Origin: Apoda limacodes
Lineage: Eukaryota; Arthropoda; Insecta; Lepidoptera; Limacodidae
Assembly: GCA_946406115.1 (NCBI GenBank)
Contig: OX291547.1
Span: 11,289,001 to 11,353,000, forward strand
DNA: 64,000 nucleotides
Direction of reading: 5' to 3'
Shown: positions 13,441 to 24,475 of the stretch, one piece after another
How positions within the stretch are numbered: position 1 is the stretch's first letter
Layout: each line of letters opens with the position of its first letter
Made by a program: the position numbers and the translations under genes
The notes under the pieces: model-generated
What the model was told of the DNA's origin: nothing
The model's database searches: none
Seen by the model: the letters and a program-made list of their open reading frames with translations, nothing else

Positions 13441-13590
13441 ACTAGCTTTTGCCCGCGGCTCCGCCCGCCCTATATTTAATTATCGGCATGGGATTCGGTG
13501 GCTAGAACTTTTGAATTTTTGGGATAATACTACCCTATGTCCTTCGCCGGGACTCAAACTATCTCCATTCTAAATTTTATCGGATGTGGA
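13441..13590 (-). mobile_element. Lep1-type Helitron fragment
   Basis: It begins CACTAGCTTTTGCCCGCGGC then TCCGCCCGCC and continues with TTATCGGCATGGGATTC, GAACTTTTGAATTTTTGGGA and GGGACTCAAACTATCTCCAT. In these copies that is the 3' (CTAG) end of the element read on the minus strand. The 5' end, with CAGACAGACAGA and ATAATATTAGTA, is missing. Confidence 0.8.
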
Positions 13591-13993
13591 TGTGTATCCA
13601 GCCACTGGTTACCCCCTTCTGGGAAATAGAACCGCTGAAATACATATTACAGAATTGGAATAATACCTACTTACTTATATGGATCAGTTAATATTAGATC
13701 ATATAAGTTGGTGGAGAAGTGTAAAATAACTTAATAAATGCAGAATCATAATTTTTATTATACCTATGGGTTTATTTTAACACGCAGACGGCTATTATTT
13801 TCAAATTCTATTATTGATCGGCGCGTAGGTGGATACCTTATTGATTTTATGGCCTAAATAAACAATATTGCCCAAAGTGATGGGTCTAAAAGCTCCTAAA
13901 AATTGAGGGTGTCGGTGTCGATAAGTGGAAGCTCTTATAAAGGTTTTGTAGTAGCAGTCAGCATTCTTTTGTTAGAAAAAACGTTTTTTCATT
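13591..13993. other. No gene seen
   Basis: A+T-rich DNA with nothing recognised. Confidence 0.45.
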
Positions 13994-14302
13994 GTGAGCC
14001 TTACCTTTATTGCTACTTTAACTTGTGTTTCTTATTTTTTGTCAAGAGTTCATTGTGGTTACAAGTTCACCCAAACCACTAAAGAAGGGTATTTTGAATT
14101 ATTAGCGAGATTATTTACAACTTTTAAATATAAATGGCATACTGGCTTACTTCATATATTATCTTTTATTTTACCACTTATTACGTTAAAGCTGGTAATT
14201 GACGACACATTGGACATATATAAAGCAAACTTAGTCCAGATACTCAGCATTAGAAACAGTGTTACGCCCCCCCCACTCTCCCCCCCGGTTACGCAGGAAT
14301 AA
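13994..14302 (+). pseudogene. Unassigned 102-codon frame with membrane-like segments
   Basis: The frame begins MSLTFIATLTCVSYFLSRVH, a hydrophobic stretch, and has a second hydrophobic stretch around LLHILSFILPLITLKLVI (residues ~51-68). Its codons 59-85 (14,168-14,247) match codons 71-97 of a separate frame at 57,470-57,549 without gaps and in the same phase, about 55 of 80 bases identical, with YKA.LVQIL shared. This suggests a coding fragment of a dispersed membrane-protein family or a repeat-encoded peptide. The C-terminal part runs into a C-rich tract (14,267-14,287) and is probably not coding. I considered an insect gustatory receptor but the diagnostic TYhhhhhQF motif is absent. The start codon is arbitrary. 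Confidence 0.3.
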
Positions 14303-14424
14303 GTGGTTGGTGAAAACTAGTTGTCTTCCACATTATAACCTAGCCGCTGCGCAAACCCGCTTAGAGGATAAAAACCGTGAAGATATGCATAGATACAACA
14401 TTTCAGTGTCTTTTTAACTTTGTC

Positions 14425-14520
14425 TATTTCTAGGGTTCTGTAGACATTAAAAAAACGCTTAGGTATAGTGTCACCATATCTATCTGTCTGTCCATACTAG
14501 TTTGCTGAATTATTGCAAAA
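14425..14520 (+). repeat. Fragment of the AGGGTTCCGTAG repeat family
   Basis: CTAGGGTTCTGTAGACATTA followed by CTATCTGTCTGTCC matches the start of a repeat common in moths and butterflies. Other pieces lie at 29,068, 32,241, 52,345 and 55,151 here. Confidence 0.6.
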
Positions 14521-14980
14521 ATATCCACTAAGAATTAAAATAATTAGTCTTTCGACTGGGTTTTAGGACTAAAATACGTTAAATTAATTTCATGTTCTAA
14601 AATATCTCATTAAATTAGTTGCCCTTGGAATACTATATTACAACATTGTGACTAGTGTGTTCTTATGTTCATTTTCTTATTTTGTTTTTGAGATAAATTA
14701 TTCACGATAATGTCGTAAGACGTATAGTTTGACGCTTTGTCTAAGATTACTATTCATAACAAATAACCGTATCTTTGAACCCAATGATCATAACCATTCC
14801 TACTGGTAACTGAAGATAATTTTTCTTTTTATTTGTTCTTTTTAATTGGCAATTAATTTCTTGTGATTAAAGACATGCCAAAGAATAAAAGAAAGTTTAC
14901 ATGCTAAGTATATTTTTTTAAGGCATGACCGTAATTTTAAACAGATAATCTAGTAAAATGCATATACATTGTGGTTTTAG
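14521..14980. other. No gene seen
   Basis: A+T-rich DNA, nothing recognised. Confidence 0.45.
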
Positions 14981-15190
14981 TGAAACTTCCTTTCCTGAAT
15001 GCTTAGGTTGTAGAATGAGCCAAGGTTTTCTCCAAGGTTCAGTATGGTGTTCTTTAAGACAGAAGTAATTAGAGTTTTGAAGGGTCGGCAACGCGTGAGT
15101 GCTGCTCCAGGTGTTGCGAGCGTCCATATGCTGTGGTGACTGCTTACAATCAGGCAGACCGAAAGCTTGTTTGCCACCTTAGTGGTATAA
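14981..15190 (+). mobile_element. CR1/jockey-type LINE 3' end
   Basis: In order: AAACTTCCTTTCCTGAATGC, TTAGGTTGTAGAATGAGC, AAGGTTTTCTCCAAGG, TTGAAGGGTCGGCAACGCGT, GGTGTTGCGAGCGTCCATAT and TTTGCCACCTTAGTGGTATA. These correspond to codons for ..NFLPRTLKLWNELPAKVFS.. and the 3' untranslated region of the LINE at 40,727. The coding part is broken by indels. The minus-strand frames at 14,918-15,240 lie mostly within it and are shadows. Confidence 0.8.
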
Positions 15191-15650
15191 ATCTGCTGCA
15201 TCATGGAAGCACATTGGACTGAATAAGCATGAATTAGCAAGCGTAGGCTTTGGCAAGCGATAAATTAACTCTTTTACCGTTTTATAAGAAAATATTCATT
15301 TACATTACAAAAAGTTTCCCAAAACATGAAATGATTTAAGTTAATCCGGTAATGGCGTCGATGTCGAGGCGCCGCACGATATTCGTGGCAGTTATTAATT
15401 GTTATTTTTTTTTTGTTACATGACGCGACAAAGTGAATACTTTATTCCAAAATACACACGTCATGTATAACGTCATGAATTGCAAAGTGAACAAATATAT
15501 GAGGTATTATTTTTTTTTATATTTGTTGAGTAATAGACAAAGTATTTATGACTCAAAGATTTTTTTTTATGTGCAACAATTAAATAATATCCTTATAAAG
15601 TTGACTAAAGTGGTAGATGTTGTCCAACACTTCATTTAAATATTTTAATT
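15191..15650. other. No gene seen
   Basis: A+T-rich apart from GATGTCGAGGCGCCGCACGA near 15,359. No coding signature; the frame at 15,433-15,639 is low-complexity. Confidence 0.45.
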
Positions 15651-16340
15651 CGATCGTAATGTGGTTTATCAGGGTTAAGTGAAGGTTTTAGGTAAGACAA
15701 CTATGTCGATGAAATATACAGCCACATTCGACTAGCCCAGGCTTACTTCTCCGAATTCGAACTTGCATTTAATCCGCCAATTAGAACTACTTTGTTCGGA
15801 GACGAGATATGAGCTTCCACTGTGGTAAGGGTCATACTAATCCTCGGCGCTTCTATAAGGAGGTACCTAATTATATTTCCAGATTATGTAAGGTACCCGA
15901 TCGAATGAGATCCACGCATACGGTTGACTGATTTAGGTTTCTATTATCTACGTGGGTCAGTCGTACGTCAGTACGATCGCGTTTCGACTTAATCCAAAAC
16001 ATTAAATCAATTAAGGAATTTCAACTGCCGAATTACTTTCATACTGTCACATTAAAATAATAAGAGTAAGCAATGCGATTAGGTTCACCCTTTATCGTTC
16101 TCGACAGCTAGTACCAGTAGATTAATGGCGCTCATGAATGACATGCACGGACGTCCGTGCATACCGAAATGAATGGATACCGAAAGACCGAATCGTATGT
16201 GTGCGCCAGTGCATACAAAATGTATATACATATTCAGGGTAACCGATTCGGTTATTGGACAATAGGCGCCTTGAGTGCCCTGAGCTAGTAATCGATTAGA
16301 GAAACCCGATGGTCAGACCTGATGTTTGAGTTTGTTTTAA
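15651..16340. other. Repeat-poor block of less A+T-rich DNA
   Basis: This 0.7-kb stretch has visibly more G and C than its surroundings, mixed-complexity sequence, and none of the repeat families seen elsewhere in the window. No reading frame of useful length crosses it on either strand. It contains the perfect palindrome at 16,143-16,162. Conserved non-coding or regulatory DNA is possible, but so is an unrecognised old transposon. Confidence 0.4.
16143..16162. repeat. Perfect 20-bp palindrome
   Basis: ATGCACGGACGTCCGTGCAT is identical to its reverse complement. It sits inside the repeat-poor block and could be a homodimer binding site. Nothing else in the sequence supports a function. Confidence 0.9.
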
Positions 16341-17803
16341 ACACAATGTTCCCTTACTATGGAACCTAAAATTAATGTTTGTACGACATATATTGTTATT
16401 ATCATTGTTTCTTATTTATTTATTTCTGTAAGGAATCCTAAAAACTGAAAACTTTTTTCACTTAATAATGGCTGCGACAAGAATCGAGTTATCAATTATT
16501 CTTTATAACAGACCTTCAAATTTAATTAAGGCTGCGCTTAATTGCCTCTGAAACTTTATTAATAAAGATTAATATCATGAAAATCAATCCCTAACTTATG
16601 ATGAAACTTTTTATTGCCTTAAAGCTCGTGGGCATCAAGACTTCAATAATGCCTTTGGTGCTTTCATCAAATATGAAATATCTTATTAATTTTTGGTGTC
16701 AAAATCCTTACTAACGTAATTAAATGAATGTAGTTCTTTGAACTTAGAGCTGTTTGGTAAATAGAATCGTTACTAACACGCCAAGTGCGAGTTGGACTAA
16801 GGATGTAGACTATAAACAAAACTGTTACCGTTATTACTGGCAGAGTTGAGCAATAATAATATTTAGCCATAAAATTTTATTATTGCTCTTATTGGAATAT
16901 TGGGAACACAAATCTTTCAGTTATCACGGTAAGTGTAATTTAAAAAAATTAAATAAGTGCTTTGAACCTTTAAAATAATTTTAAACAGCATACCCATTCA
17001 TTTACTTTTGTCTTGAGATTCATATTTTCTTACTACTTACCTATACCTCATGGCAAATGATCCTAAACGGCAAACCAATATAAATAGACAAAACATAAAC
17101 CGGAGATAAGTATGGACTTAGTTTAAATAAGTTTCAACGGAATTAAGACCGATCTATTGAAAACAGGTGAAAAACTCAAAGATCCCATGTCAGAATATTT
17201 TTTTGTAAAGATCTCACTCTTTTGAAGAAACTTTATTATGAACAAATCGTGCTTCCAAGCCAGGGTTTTTCCAGGGTTATTACGAATCGTCTCTAATGCA
17301 GTTTTAACTTCCAAAACTAGGCGGTTTCTACTAACACACGCTCTGCCAAATTATACTGAATACAGACCAATATCTATACTTGGCCTCTTATAGTAGCGTA
17401 TATGTGGAATGGGAAATTGAGTGGTATTGCAGTCTCTGCAGTGATGCCATATTGACATCGAGGTTTTGAAGAGTTTGTGTCAATCAGAGTTTGAATCAAT
17501 TCAACAGCAGAAGAATTATAGACAGAGAGAAACTCCAAAGCGATGAGCTTTTATAAAGTGTTTGAAGTCGTCCATACGGATATTGCAATAACCTTTAGTT
17601 TCTGAGGACCTTGTGGACAATGCAGCTTCTTGGGCAGGTATTGGTACAGTGCTTGGGAAATCTTAACAAAAGCTAAAACAGTAATTGTTTATATTGGCAT
17701 ATAATATTTTATCATTCTAACAGAAGTAAAGCTAAAATGATAACAGTCATTCTGAAAAATAGGTAATAAACAAAAAAATTGCAATTCTCCCATTATATAA
17801 AAC
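16341..17803. other. No gene seen
   Basis: Mostly A+T-rich DNA. The short minus-strand frames at 16,667 and 17,123 have no recognisable domains. Confidence 0.5.
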
Positions 17804-18730
17804 TAGCTTTTACCAGCGGCTCCGCCTGCCCTTAATTTTGTTATCGGCATAGGATTCTTACGGCAACTCCTCAATTATAAAAAAAAAACACAGAAAGTAA
17901 AATATTTTTAAATAATACGTACCGCCCTTCCCCCTCATGACTGCCTGCCGCCGGCCTCGCACATCATAAATGCGCGCGCAATTCTTGATAATTATATTGC
18001 TGCCACGTTATTTTAAAACTGCGATACTTCCTAAGACATTCATTGAAATCGAATGATGAACGGGCAATTTCGTTTTAAATTAAATGCTTGTGATGAATAC
18101 CGTATTTATTTGGATAAAGATTAATATCATGTTTATAAAAACACCTTCACAAATAATGCATTATTTTAGAACAAATATGGTTAGCATAAAAAAGGTTATA
18201 GTGAGTCAACCTTAAAATATAGACATATGCTGGCGCGGACTTTTTTTAGAACTTTTATAGGGGAACAATTCTGTCATAGGTACATGATTTTAGCGAAACT
18301 TTAACCGTTTACGCAGCGCACGCAGCGGAAGCTCTCAAAAGGATAAAAAACCCCGATTTTGAAACATTTTTCATTAGTGCACCACTCGTATTTGTGTAAG
18401 CGTGATGATATATAGCTTATAGCCTTCTTCGATAAATGGGCTATCCAACACTGAAAGAATTTTTTAAATCCGACCAGTAGATCCATAGATTAGCGCGTTC
18501 AAACAAACTCTTCAGCTTTATATATAAGTATAGAAAAAAAACCCCGATTTTGAAACATTTTTCATTAGTGCTCCGCTCCTATTTGTGTTAGCGTGATGAT
18601 ATATAGCCTATAGCCTTCCTCGATAAATGGGCTATCCAATACTGAAAGAATTCTTTAAATCCGACTAGTAGTTTCTGAGATTAGCGCGTTCAAACAAACA
18701 AACTCTTCAGCTTTATATATTAGTATAGAT
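17804..18730 (-). mobile_element. Long Lep1-type Helitron with a duplicated 5' end
   Basis: On the plus strand it opens with AACTAGCTTTTACCAGCGGC then TCCGCCTGCC (the Helitron 3' end read in reverse), passes through a GC-richer part (CTGCCTGCCGCCGGCCTCGC at about 17,941) and ends AGCTTTATATATTAGTATAG at about 18,729. The last ~190 bp, bearing GATTAGCGCGTTCAAACAAA, occur twice in tandem. No helicase or Rep frame is visible, so it is non-autonomous. The minus-strand frames inside it (18,301-18,486 and most of 18,713-18,907) are not genes. Confidence 0.7.
18345..18730. repeat. Tandem duplication of ~191 bp at a Helitron end
   Basis: Unit 1 runs 18,345-18,533 and unit 2 18,534-18,730. Each starts with AAAACCCCGATTTTGAAAC and ends with CTTCAGCTTTATATA. 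The units differ at scattered bases, so the duplication is not very recent. Confidence 0.85.
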
Positions 18731-19535
18731 AAAGAATATAGTAGTACAGATAAATTTGTTTCCAATACTAGATAAAAAGAAAAGAGTTAGTAGCTTTAAA
18801 CACCGATAACAGAAGTTTCTAATTATCTTTAGAACTGTACATATATTGGTATCATATTTCACGAATAAAAAAACCAATGTTTTAACTAAACCGAATCTTT
18901 CGACCAATGTTATCGAGGCCCAAATCTAAATTCAGTAACATATTTTAAAAAGGAGACTTAAACAAACTGGCGCCTCGCTTGGATTTTCAAGAGTCACCTT
19001 TATAAATCTCCCATTTTAAGATGACAGCGCATATTTAGTAAATGACAATGTTGTAAGCATGCGTAATATATATGCATCCGGGCTACAAGGGTATGAACAG
19101 TGACAATAAATATTCTGATAAAGGAAATAAATGATATATTGTCATCAAACCAACTTATTCCATTAAAAAATTACACACGTTTCAGTATTTTTTTTAACGA
19201 AGTACAAACGAAAAAAGGCATTTGAGATATTATACACGGTTTTTGCCTATATGTCACTCTTTATCTACCTCGTTCATGGAAATGCAGTCATACATAACTG
19301 TCCCATAAAATATTATAAAATATTATAACTGCAGTCAAGAACTCGCAGATTCAGTTTGATGATTCACTGATTATTATTCACACTCATAAAAAAGGTGATT
19401 AACCGATGAAGACGTGCTATTCTGCCCATTTTCATGCCTTTTAATACAGTAATTGTTGTAATAATCAATGTATACTTATAGTTGTATATTTATAGTTATA
19501 CTCACACATATAAAATAACGACAATTCGAACGACA
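18731..19535. other. No gene seen
   Basis: A+T-rich DNA, no recognised feature. Confidence 0.5.
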
Positions 19536-20251
19536 TAAATAGACACCTTAAAAAAAATTCAAACTGGTTTACTGTTAATAATCTTGTAATTAATGCAAAT
19601 AAAACAAAATGCATTAAGTTTTCACTACCTAATGTAATCCAAATTAATAGAAATCTGGTATTAAATAATGAAAAATTAGAATTAGTTTTATAAAACGGTC
19701 TTTTTAGGTATAGCTATGGACTCAAAATTGCAGTACTAGCAGGTAAACTTAGTTCTGCTGCTTATGCGGTGAGAGAAATCAGGCAATTGACTGACATAAC
19801 CACAGCAAGACTTGTTTACTTTGCTTATTTCCACAGTGTCTTATGGGATTTTGCTGCTGATATTGAAACCATATTTATATTACAAAAAAGGGCAGTACGA
19901 TGGGATGTTTTTAAAGAAATAAATATTCTAACGGTACCATGTCAATATATCTTTGAAAATATTATGTTTGTCCGTAAAAATATATCCCAATTTCCGAGGA
20001 ACACAGCACAACTTAAAAATACGAGAAATAAAAATTAACTTTCTATGCCAAAGTTTAGGCTTACTAAAGCCAACAAATCATTTATGGGAAGCGGTGTAAA
20101 TTTTTTTAATAAGTTAACTGTAGAAATTCTTAACTTAGGTGGCAAACAGTTTAAATTGTATATCAAACATCTGCTATGTAAGAAAGCATATTATAATGTA
20201 GATGAATATTTGAATGACAAAATTGTATGGCCTAGTATTACACAAAATTAA
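19536..20251 (+). pseudogene. LINE reverse-transcriptase ORF, C-terminal remnant
   Basis: Translated in shifting frames, the stretch gives the C-terminal part of a non-LTR retrotransposon polymerase: NWFTVNNLVINANKTKCIKF (19,563 on), a lost TVFLG-type segment at the stop near 19,689, then LAGKLSSAAYAVREIRQLTD, RLVYFAYFHSV, IFILQKRAVR, FKEINILTVPCQYIFEN and NISQFPRN. After a further stop it ends with ..KKAYYNVDEYLNDKIVW. These are recurrent motifs in a lepidopteran LINE family. Several stops and small indels make it non-functional. The polymerase YADD core lies upstream and is missing. Confidence 0.85.
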
Positions 20252-21240
20252 TGTTAGGTTTTCTATTTAAACTTAAATAATTTACGTTTGATAAGTTAAA
20301 TGAACACTCTAAAGACCAAGATAAGTGACGATGTTATGTCTCTGTTGTTTACTTTATAGTGGTTGGTGGCGAGCTACCAGGGTATGCACCATTTTGGTTG
20401 CCTGGTTTAGGTGGGGTTTTGGTTGTGTCGGGGTGTGGCGCACAGGTACGTACGTGTATGTGATAGATGTTGTGTACTTGATGACTTGGTTCCTGCATGA
20501 CTTATTGGTAACAGGTGTACATCCGGGAGTTTCTTGTCACTTCTTCTTCCCTTAGGCTAGTTTCCGAAGTGATGGTAGTTTAAATGATGTGCATTTGTTG
20601 CCAGGCTGTATTGTAGGGACTGGGCCACTTTAAGGTGTACGACGTCTGTTAGAATGTGTGTGTGTGCATATATGTATATGTGCGTGTTTGTGTGTAGCAC
20701 CCGCTCGTGTTCGGCACCCTGCAGCTATCGGGCGACGGAACGAGGATTGAATCAGATAGGACCTATAAGTTAATTTACATATAGTATTATTATTTTGTAT
20801 ATTTTATATGTATATGTATATTTATATGTATGTATTAATATATGCCTGTATGTGCATATATGAATATGTGCATGTATGTGTATTTTATATTATCTTTAAT
20901 ATGTATTTGAATTCCTATTTATTTATATGTTAGTAAAATGTAAATATGTATGTATGTGTATAATTTTATGTTATACAAATATAGTACAATCGAAGTTTTA
21001 TTGGAGTTGCTTGAGTGTGTCATGCTCTGTCAAAGTGTCTCTGCGGTGGTGGCATGTGCGTCGGGTCGTTACGTTCCCTAAGACATGGTTGAGCGAAGCG
21101 ATGGCTGATTCATGTGTCATACTTGTGAACGGGTGCCGCCTGTGGAGGCTGGTCTGCTCTTGCAAACTTCTTTGTATTCTTAATATATATATATATGTAT
21201 ATATATCTGCTGTGTAATATTTAATATTATATGAATATAT
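20252..21240 (+). other. G/T-rich tract, probably LINE 3' untranslated DNA
   Basis: Directly downstream of the LINE remnant the plus strand turns strongly G/T-rich (for example GGTTGGTGGCGAGC, GGTTGTGTCGGGGTGTGGCG), then becomes a degenerate TG/TA tract (20,657-20,960), then G/T-rich again to about 21,170, ending in a TA run at 21,184-21,206. Position suggests the 3' untranslated region and tail of the LINE plus microsatellite growth. The frames at 20,325-20,555 and 20,927-21,217 reflect the skew and have no recognised domain. Confidence 0.5.
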
Positions 21241-21414
21241 TTTTCCGTCACAGAATAATTGAAGACTTTTAACGTATCACTCTGACAAACTGACAAACTA
21301 TTGACAACAATTGAAATATTACTAAATATTGAGTGTTTTTTTTTTTAAATCAAACTATTTACATTGTAAATCTTCTTTATTAAGTGTTTCAATACAAAAC
21401 ATGTATTTAATTAG

Positions 21415-21795
21415 TTGATACACTATAATATTAATAATTCACTGAAGCAGAAAAATATTGTGAAAGAAAAAAGCAAACGTATGAAATCCGTCATTTTTGA
21501 AGTTTGTTGTATAAATATCGGTGCTTTGAAAGGTTATATCCTAAATATAATAAATAAAAATATGACGTATTTCAGCATTTTTGAAAAATGTAAAGCGGGG
21601 GTAAAAAGCGTGTATAGGAGTTCTATAATGTCTAAACTTAATACTTTACCGAATTGTAACAAAGTTTTTTTGATGTTCTATAATTTGCAATTAAGAAAGA
21701 AATGTCTCGTGTTAAAACTGATGTATGTTAATGCGTCGTTAAAATATATATACATATATATAAATATATTCTATGTCGAACAATTAGCATCATAA
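21415..21795 (+). other. Unrecognised 126-codon frame, probably chance
   Basis: An uninterrupted frame of 126 codons, rich in Lys, Asn and Ile as expected from A+T-rich DNA. No signal peptide, domain or repeat is apparent, and the C-terminal YIYIYI comes from an AT microsatellite at about 21,745-21,760. No splice or promoter context supports it. I record it because it is one of the longer frames in the window. Confidence 0.15.
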
Positions 21796-22124
21796 TTACT
21801 ACACGGGAATGTTAATTAAGACATAAATAGAAAATTCTTTGTTTAAGAGGTTTATAATGAATTGATAGAGAAGCGATATGTAAATTTGTATTACTTACAT
21901 GACAACTATATCCAGATATAGCAATATATTTGGGTTTGAATGAAATTGTCTGTAGAAATCCAATCTTGCTTTTTAAGTATCGTCAAATAGTAAGAAAGAA
22001 GCAGAAAACAAATTCATGAACGGGTGCCCAGCTCTTAACAATTTATATACACGCACGCACATATATACATATATAGTGGCTTGAGTGTAGATGATACATT
22101 ATTTTTCATGATACACATTTATTA
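21796..22124. other. No gene seen
   Basis: A+T-rich DNA with a CACGCACGCACA-like microsatellite near 22,050. Confidence 0.45.
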
Positions 22125-22196
22125 ACCTTTTGTTGGACCTGCTAGGAATCACACCCAGGACCTTCGACTCGGCAGTCCGACGCACTTCTACGTACT
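22125..22196 (-). mobile_element. tRNA-derived SINE fragment
   Basis: On the minus strand: GTCGGACTGCCGAGTCGAAG then GTCCTGGGTGTGATTCC, a tRNA-like anticodon arm and B box, followed by AACAAAAGGTTAATAAATG. This resembles the head of lepidopteran SINEs. A related plus-strand piece lies at 25,243. Confidence 0.6.
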
Positions 22197-23317
22197 TTCA
22201 AACTAAAATAAAAATTCCCAGGCCCTTTATTTTAGCTGAAACTAGTTTTGTAGAAGTCTTCAAATAATGCAGCCCTTTTTTTCACCGTTTTCAACATCTT
22301 AATGGTGTCCTTGTCCATAATAGTTTTGATAATTACCGCAAAAGTACCTTCTACTTGACTATTGTATATATATATTACTACCAAGAGAGCAAGAAAAAAA
22401 TATGCGTATGCACTAAGTTCTTATTTCTGGAAATATTTATCCAACGTCTTAGTTAAATACTTATCAAAACTATTAGATCCCATTAAATAACTATCACTAT
22501 GTCACAAAATTTTATCACTATTATAAGTATTTACTGTGCTTCAAGTGTGTTGAATACAGCTGTATGACACTCGTCTATTACGTTTGTTGGTTTTACCTAA
22601 AAACATTACATTGTAACAATACCATCTTCAAAACATAAACGTTGAATAGAAAATCTTTTTTGATGTCTACATTACAATAAATATATAATATATGTAAAAC
22701 TTTTGATAAAACTAGATCACGTCGGTCAATAGTTTCCGGGTTCAAATCCGTGTCGAGTTAAAGACATATGACGTTACGATATTCACGACTCGGGGTGCTT
22801 CGTTTTTCCGCATTGTTTTCTGCTACATTGTTCAGAGCTATGATTTATTGCAAATACTATTTTAAGCATAGCTTTATTGAAGAAATAAAATTTGTTAAAC
22901 AATATGAGACGAATTTATTGCTTAATATATCACTGAGATTTGTTACTTAATATACCATTTCGTTATTGCAGATTATGTAGCTGTTACTGGCTATATGCTA
23001 AACTAATATATAACGTTAATTATGTTATAAATTGCTATTAAATAAAATAAATTTAAGAATAATTTATGCCACAGTCAAAACAGAAAAGACATCTATCATT
23101 TTAAAAATACTTGTATGCATGTTTGTTATTTTAGTATGTTAAACACACACTTTGACAAATTAAAAAAAGTGATAATATTTATCCTGATAATTATTCTATG
23201 ATTCTCAGCATACCTTGGATCTATAGCTGAGAGTTTTTTTGCTTAAACGCACCTTTAAGGCATTTCTTTGACTCACAGTGGTAATTATATGCTGGCATGG
23301 AAATTAACATTTAAAAA
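22197..23317. other. No gene seen; tRNA-like scrap near 22,735
   Basis: A+T-rich DNA. TTTCCGGGTTCAAATCC (about 22,732-22,748) has the form of a tRNA B box but lacks a matching D arm. The frame at 22,768-22,950 is not recognised. Confidence 0.45.
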
Positions 23318-23356
23318 GACGACACAGACGAAGTTACGGGCAAGAGCTAGTACATA
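23318..23356 (+). mobile_element. Helitron 3' end scrap
   Basis: GACGAAGTTACGGGCAAGAG followed by CTAGT is the 3' terminus of the Lep1-type Helitrons, here in plus orientation. The body is not recognisable. Confidence 0.65.
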
Positions 23357-24219
23357 AGTGTAGATAACATTTAAAAAACCAGTTAAGTGCATATGGCACA
23401 CTCATTACCTGCGTTCCGTAGTATGAGGAATATATTGCAAATATCTCTAAAAAAACTCTTAGTTCAATGTATGGACACCTTGTGAAATTTCATTAGAACG
23501 GACATACGCGCGAACGGTTTCGTTTTTGTCATACGACTACGTAAACCTAAAAGAAATGGGTATCTTATAGTCCTTTTGAAATATTGACAGAATAAAATTT
23601 GTTTCTTATAAAAAGTACATGTCAGTATCGTAGCAAGTAAATGTTAGAACTTATGACGAAACTTCATTATTGTTTTTTGCTATGGATACCTAAATCCCAA
23701 CTTTGCTTCAATTTGAAGAAATGTTTATTTTTATAATTCTAAGTAAGTAATTTATATTTGCGCAAATGGAGTCTAGCTATTAACACTTAAAATATAGTAG
23801 AGTAAACATAAAGTTAATCATTCCAACATTTAAAAAAAAACATAAACAATATTGTGTCAAAGGTTAACACTTTTAATGGAAAAAGATAAGATATGGATGT
23901 AGCAGACGGATTTTTACTAAATATGTTAAAAGCCAATTATAATTATCATAGTGTTTAATGAGAAACAGAGCAATAAAATTAAACCTTCACTAATTATCTA
24001 TGTTTATTTTAAAAATATACCTAACAGTAAACAATAGGGTACGATAAATTTATATTTTTTTTACTAAACAACGTCACTAGCAAAAAATATGTTATCAAAT
24101 TAAAACAATGCAAGAATTATAAATTTTTCTTAAAAAATACATAGAACTTTATTTTCAATGAACTGAAATAGGGTGAAAGCCTGCCAAACCTTAAAACAGA
24201 ATATATATTAGTATAACTA
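23357..24219. other. No gene seen
   Basis: A+T-rich DNA without recognised features. Its end includes the left copy (24,213-24,219) of the target duplication of the next element. Confidence 0.5.
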
Positions 24220-24468
24220 TTGCAGCCATCTGGTTAAATTAGCTTGTTAATTGGACGCCTAGACAGATCGTCACGAATGTAAAAAGAAAGGAACATAAAT
24301 CGCACTGTATAAGTCATGTATGTTGGGTTAGGTTCGGTTTTTCTTGTGTAAACTTTCCAAGCTTTATTTTATTTAATAATCTGTTCAGTTATATGAAAAT
24401 TTCTTTCCATACTTAACGATCTGCCTAGGCGCTCAATTAACTGGCTAATTTAACCAGATGGCTGCGAC
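24220..24468. mobile_element. 249-bp MITE with ~50-bp inverted repeats
   Basis: The left end TTGCAGCCATCTGGTTAAAT (then TAGCTTGTTAATTGGACGCC) matches the inverse of the right end, which reads back as GTCGCAGCCATCTGGTTAAA then TTAGCCAGTTAATTGAGCGC. The match runs about 50 bp with a few mismatches. ATAACTA flanks both sides (24,213-24,219 and 24,469-24,475) and looks like a target-site duplication of 7 bp, or 8 with one mismatch. That length suggests hAT- or P-like mobilisation. The centre holds GGGTTAGGTTCGG and no coding sequence. Confidence 0.85.
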
Positions 24469-24475
24469 ATAACTA

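Noticed and set aside
13994..14302. Insect gustatory or odorant receptor exon
   Set aside because: Hydrophobicity is suggestive, but the TYhhhhhQF signature and a usable splice donor are absent, and the only match in the window is a second equally unassigned fragment.
20927..21217. 96-codon Cys/Val/Trp-rich frame as a secreted peptide
   Set aside because: The composition comes from the G/T-rich strand skew and microsatellites; there is no cleavable signal followed by a cysteine pattern.
21415..21795. 126-codon frame as a gene
   Set aside because: Lys/Asn/Ile-rich content follows the A+T bias, the end is microsatellite-derived, and there is no domain, promoter or splice evidence.
24220..24468. 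TTAGG telomeric repeats, suggested by GGGTTAGGTTCGG
   Set aside because: Only one and a half units occur, inside a MITE. No array is present.
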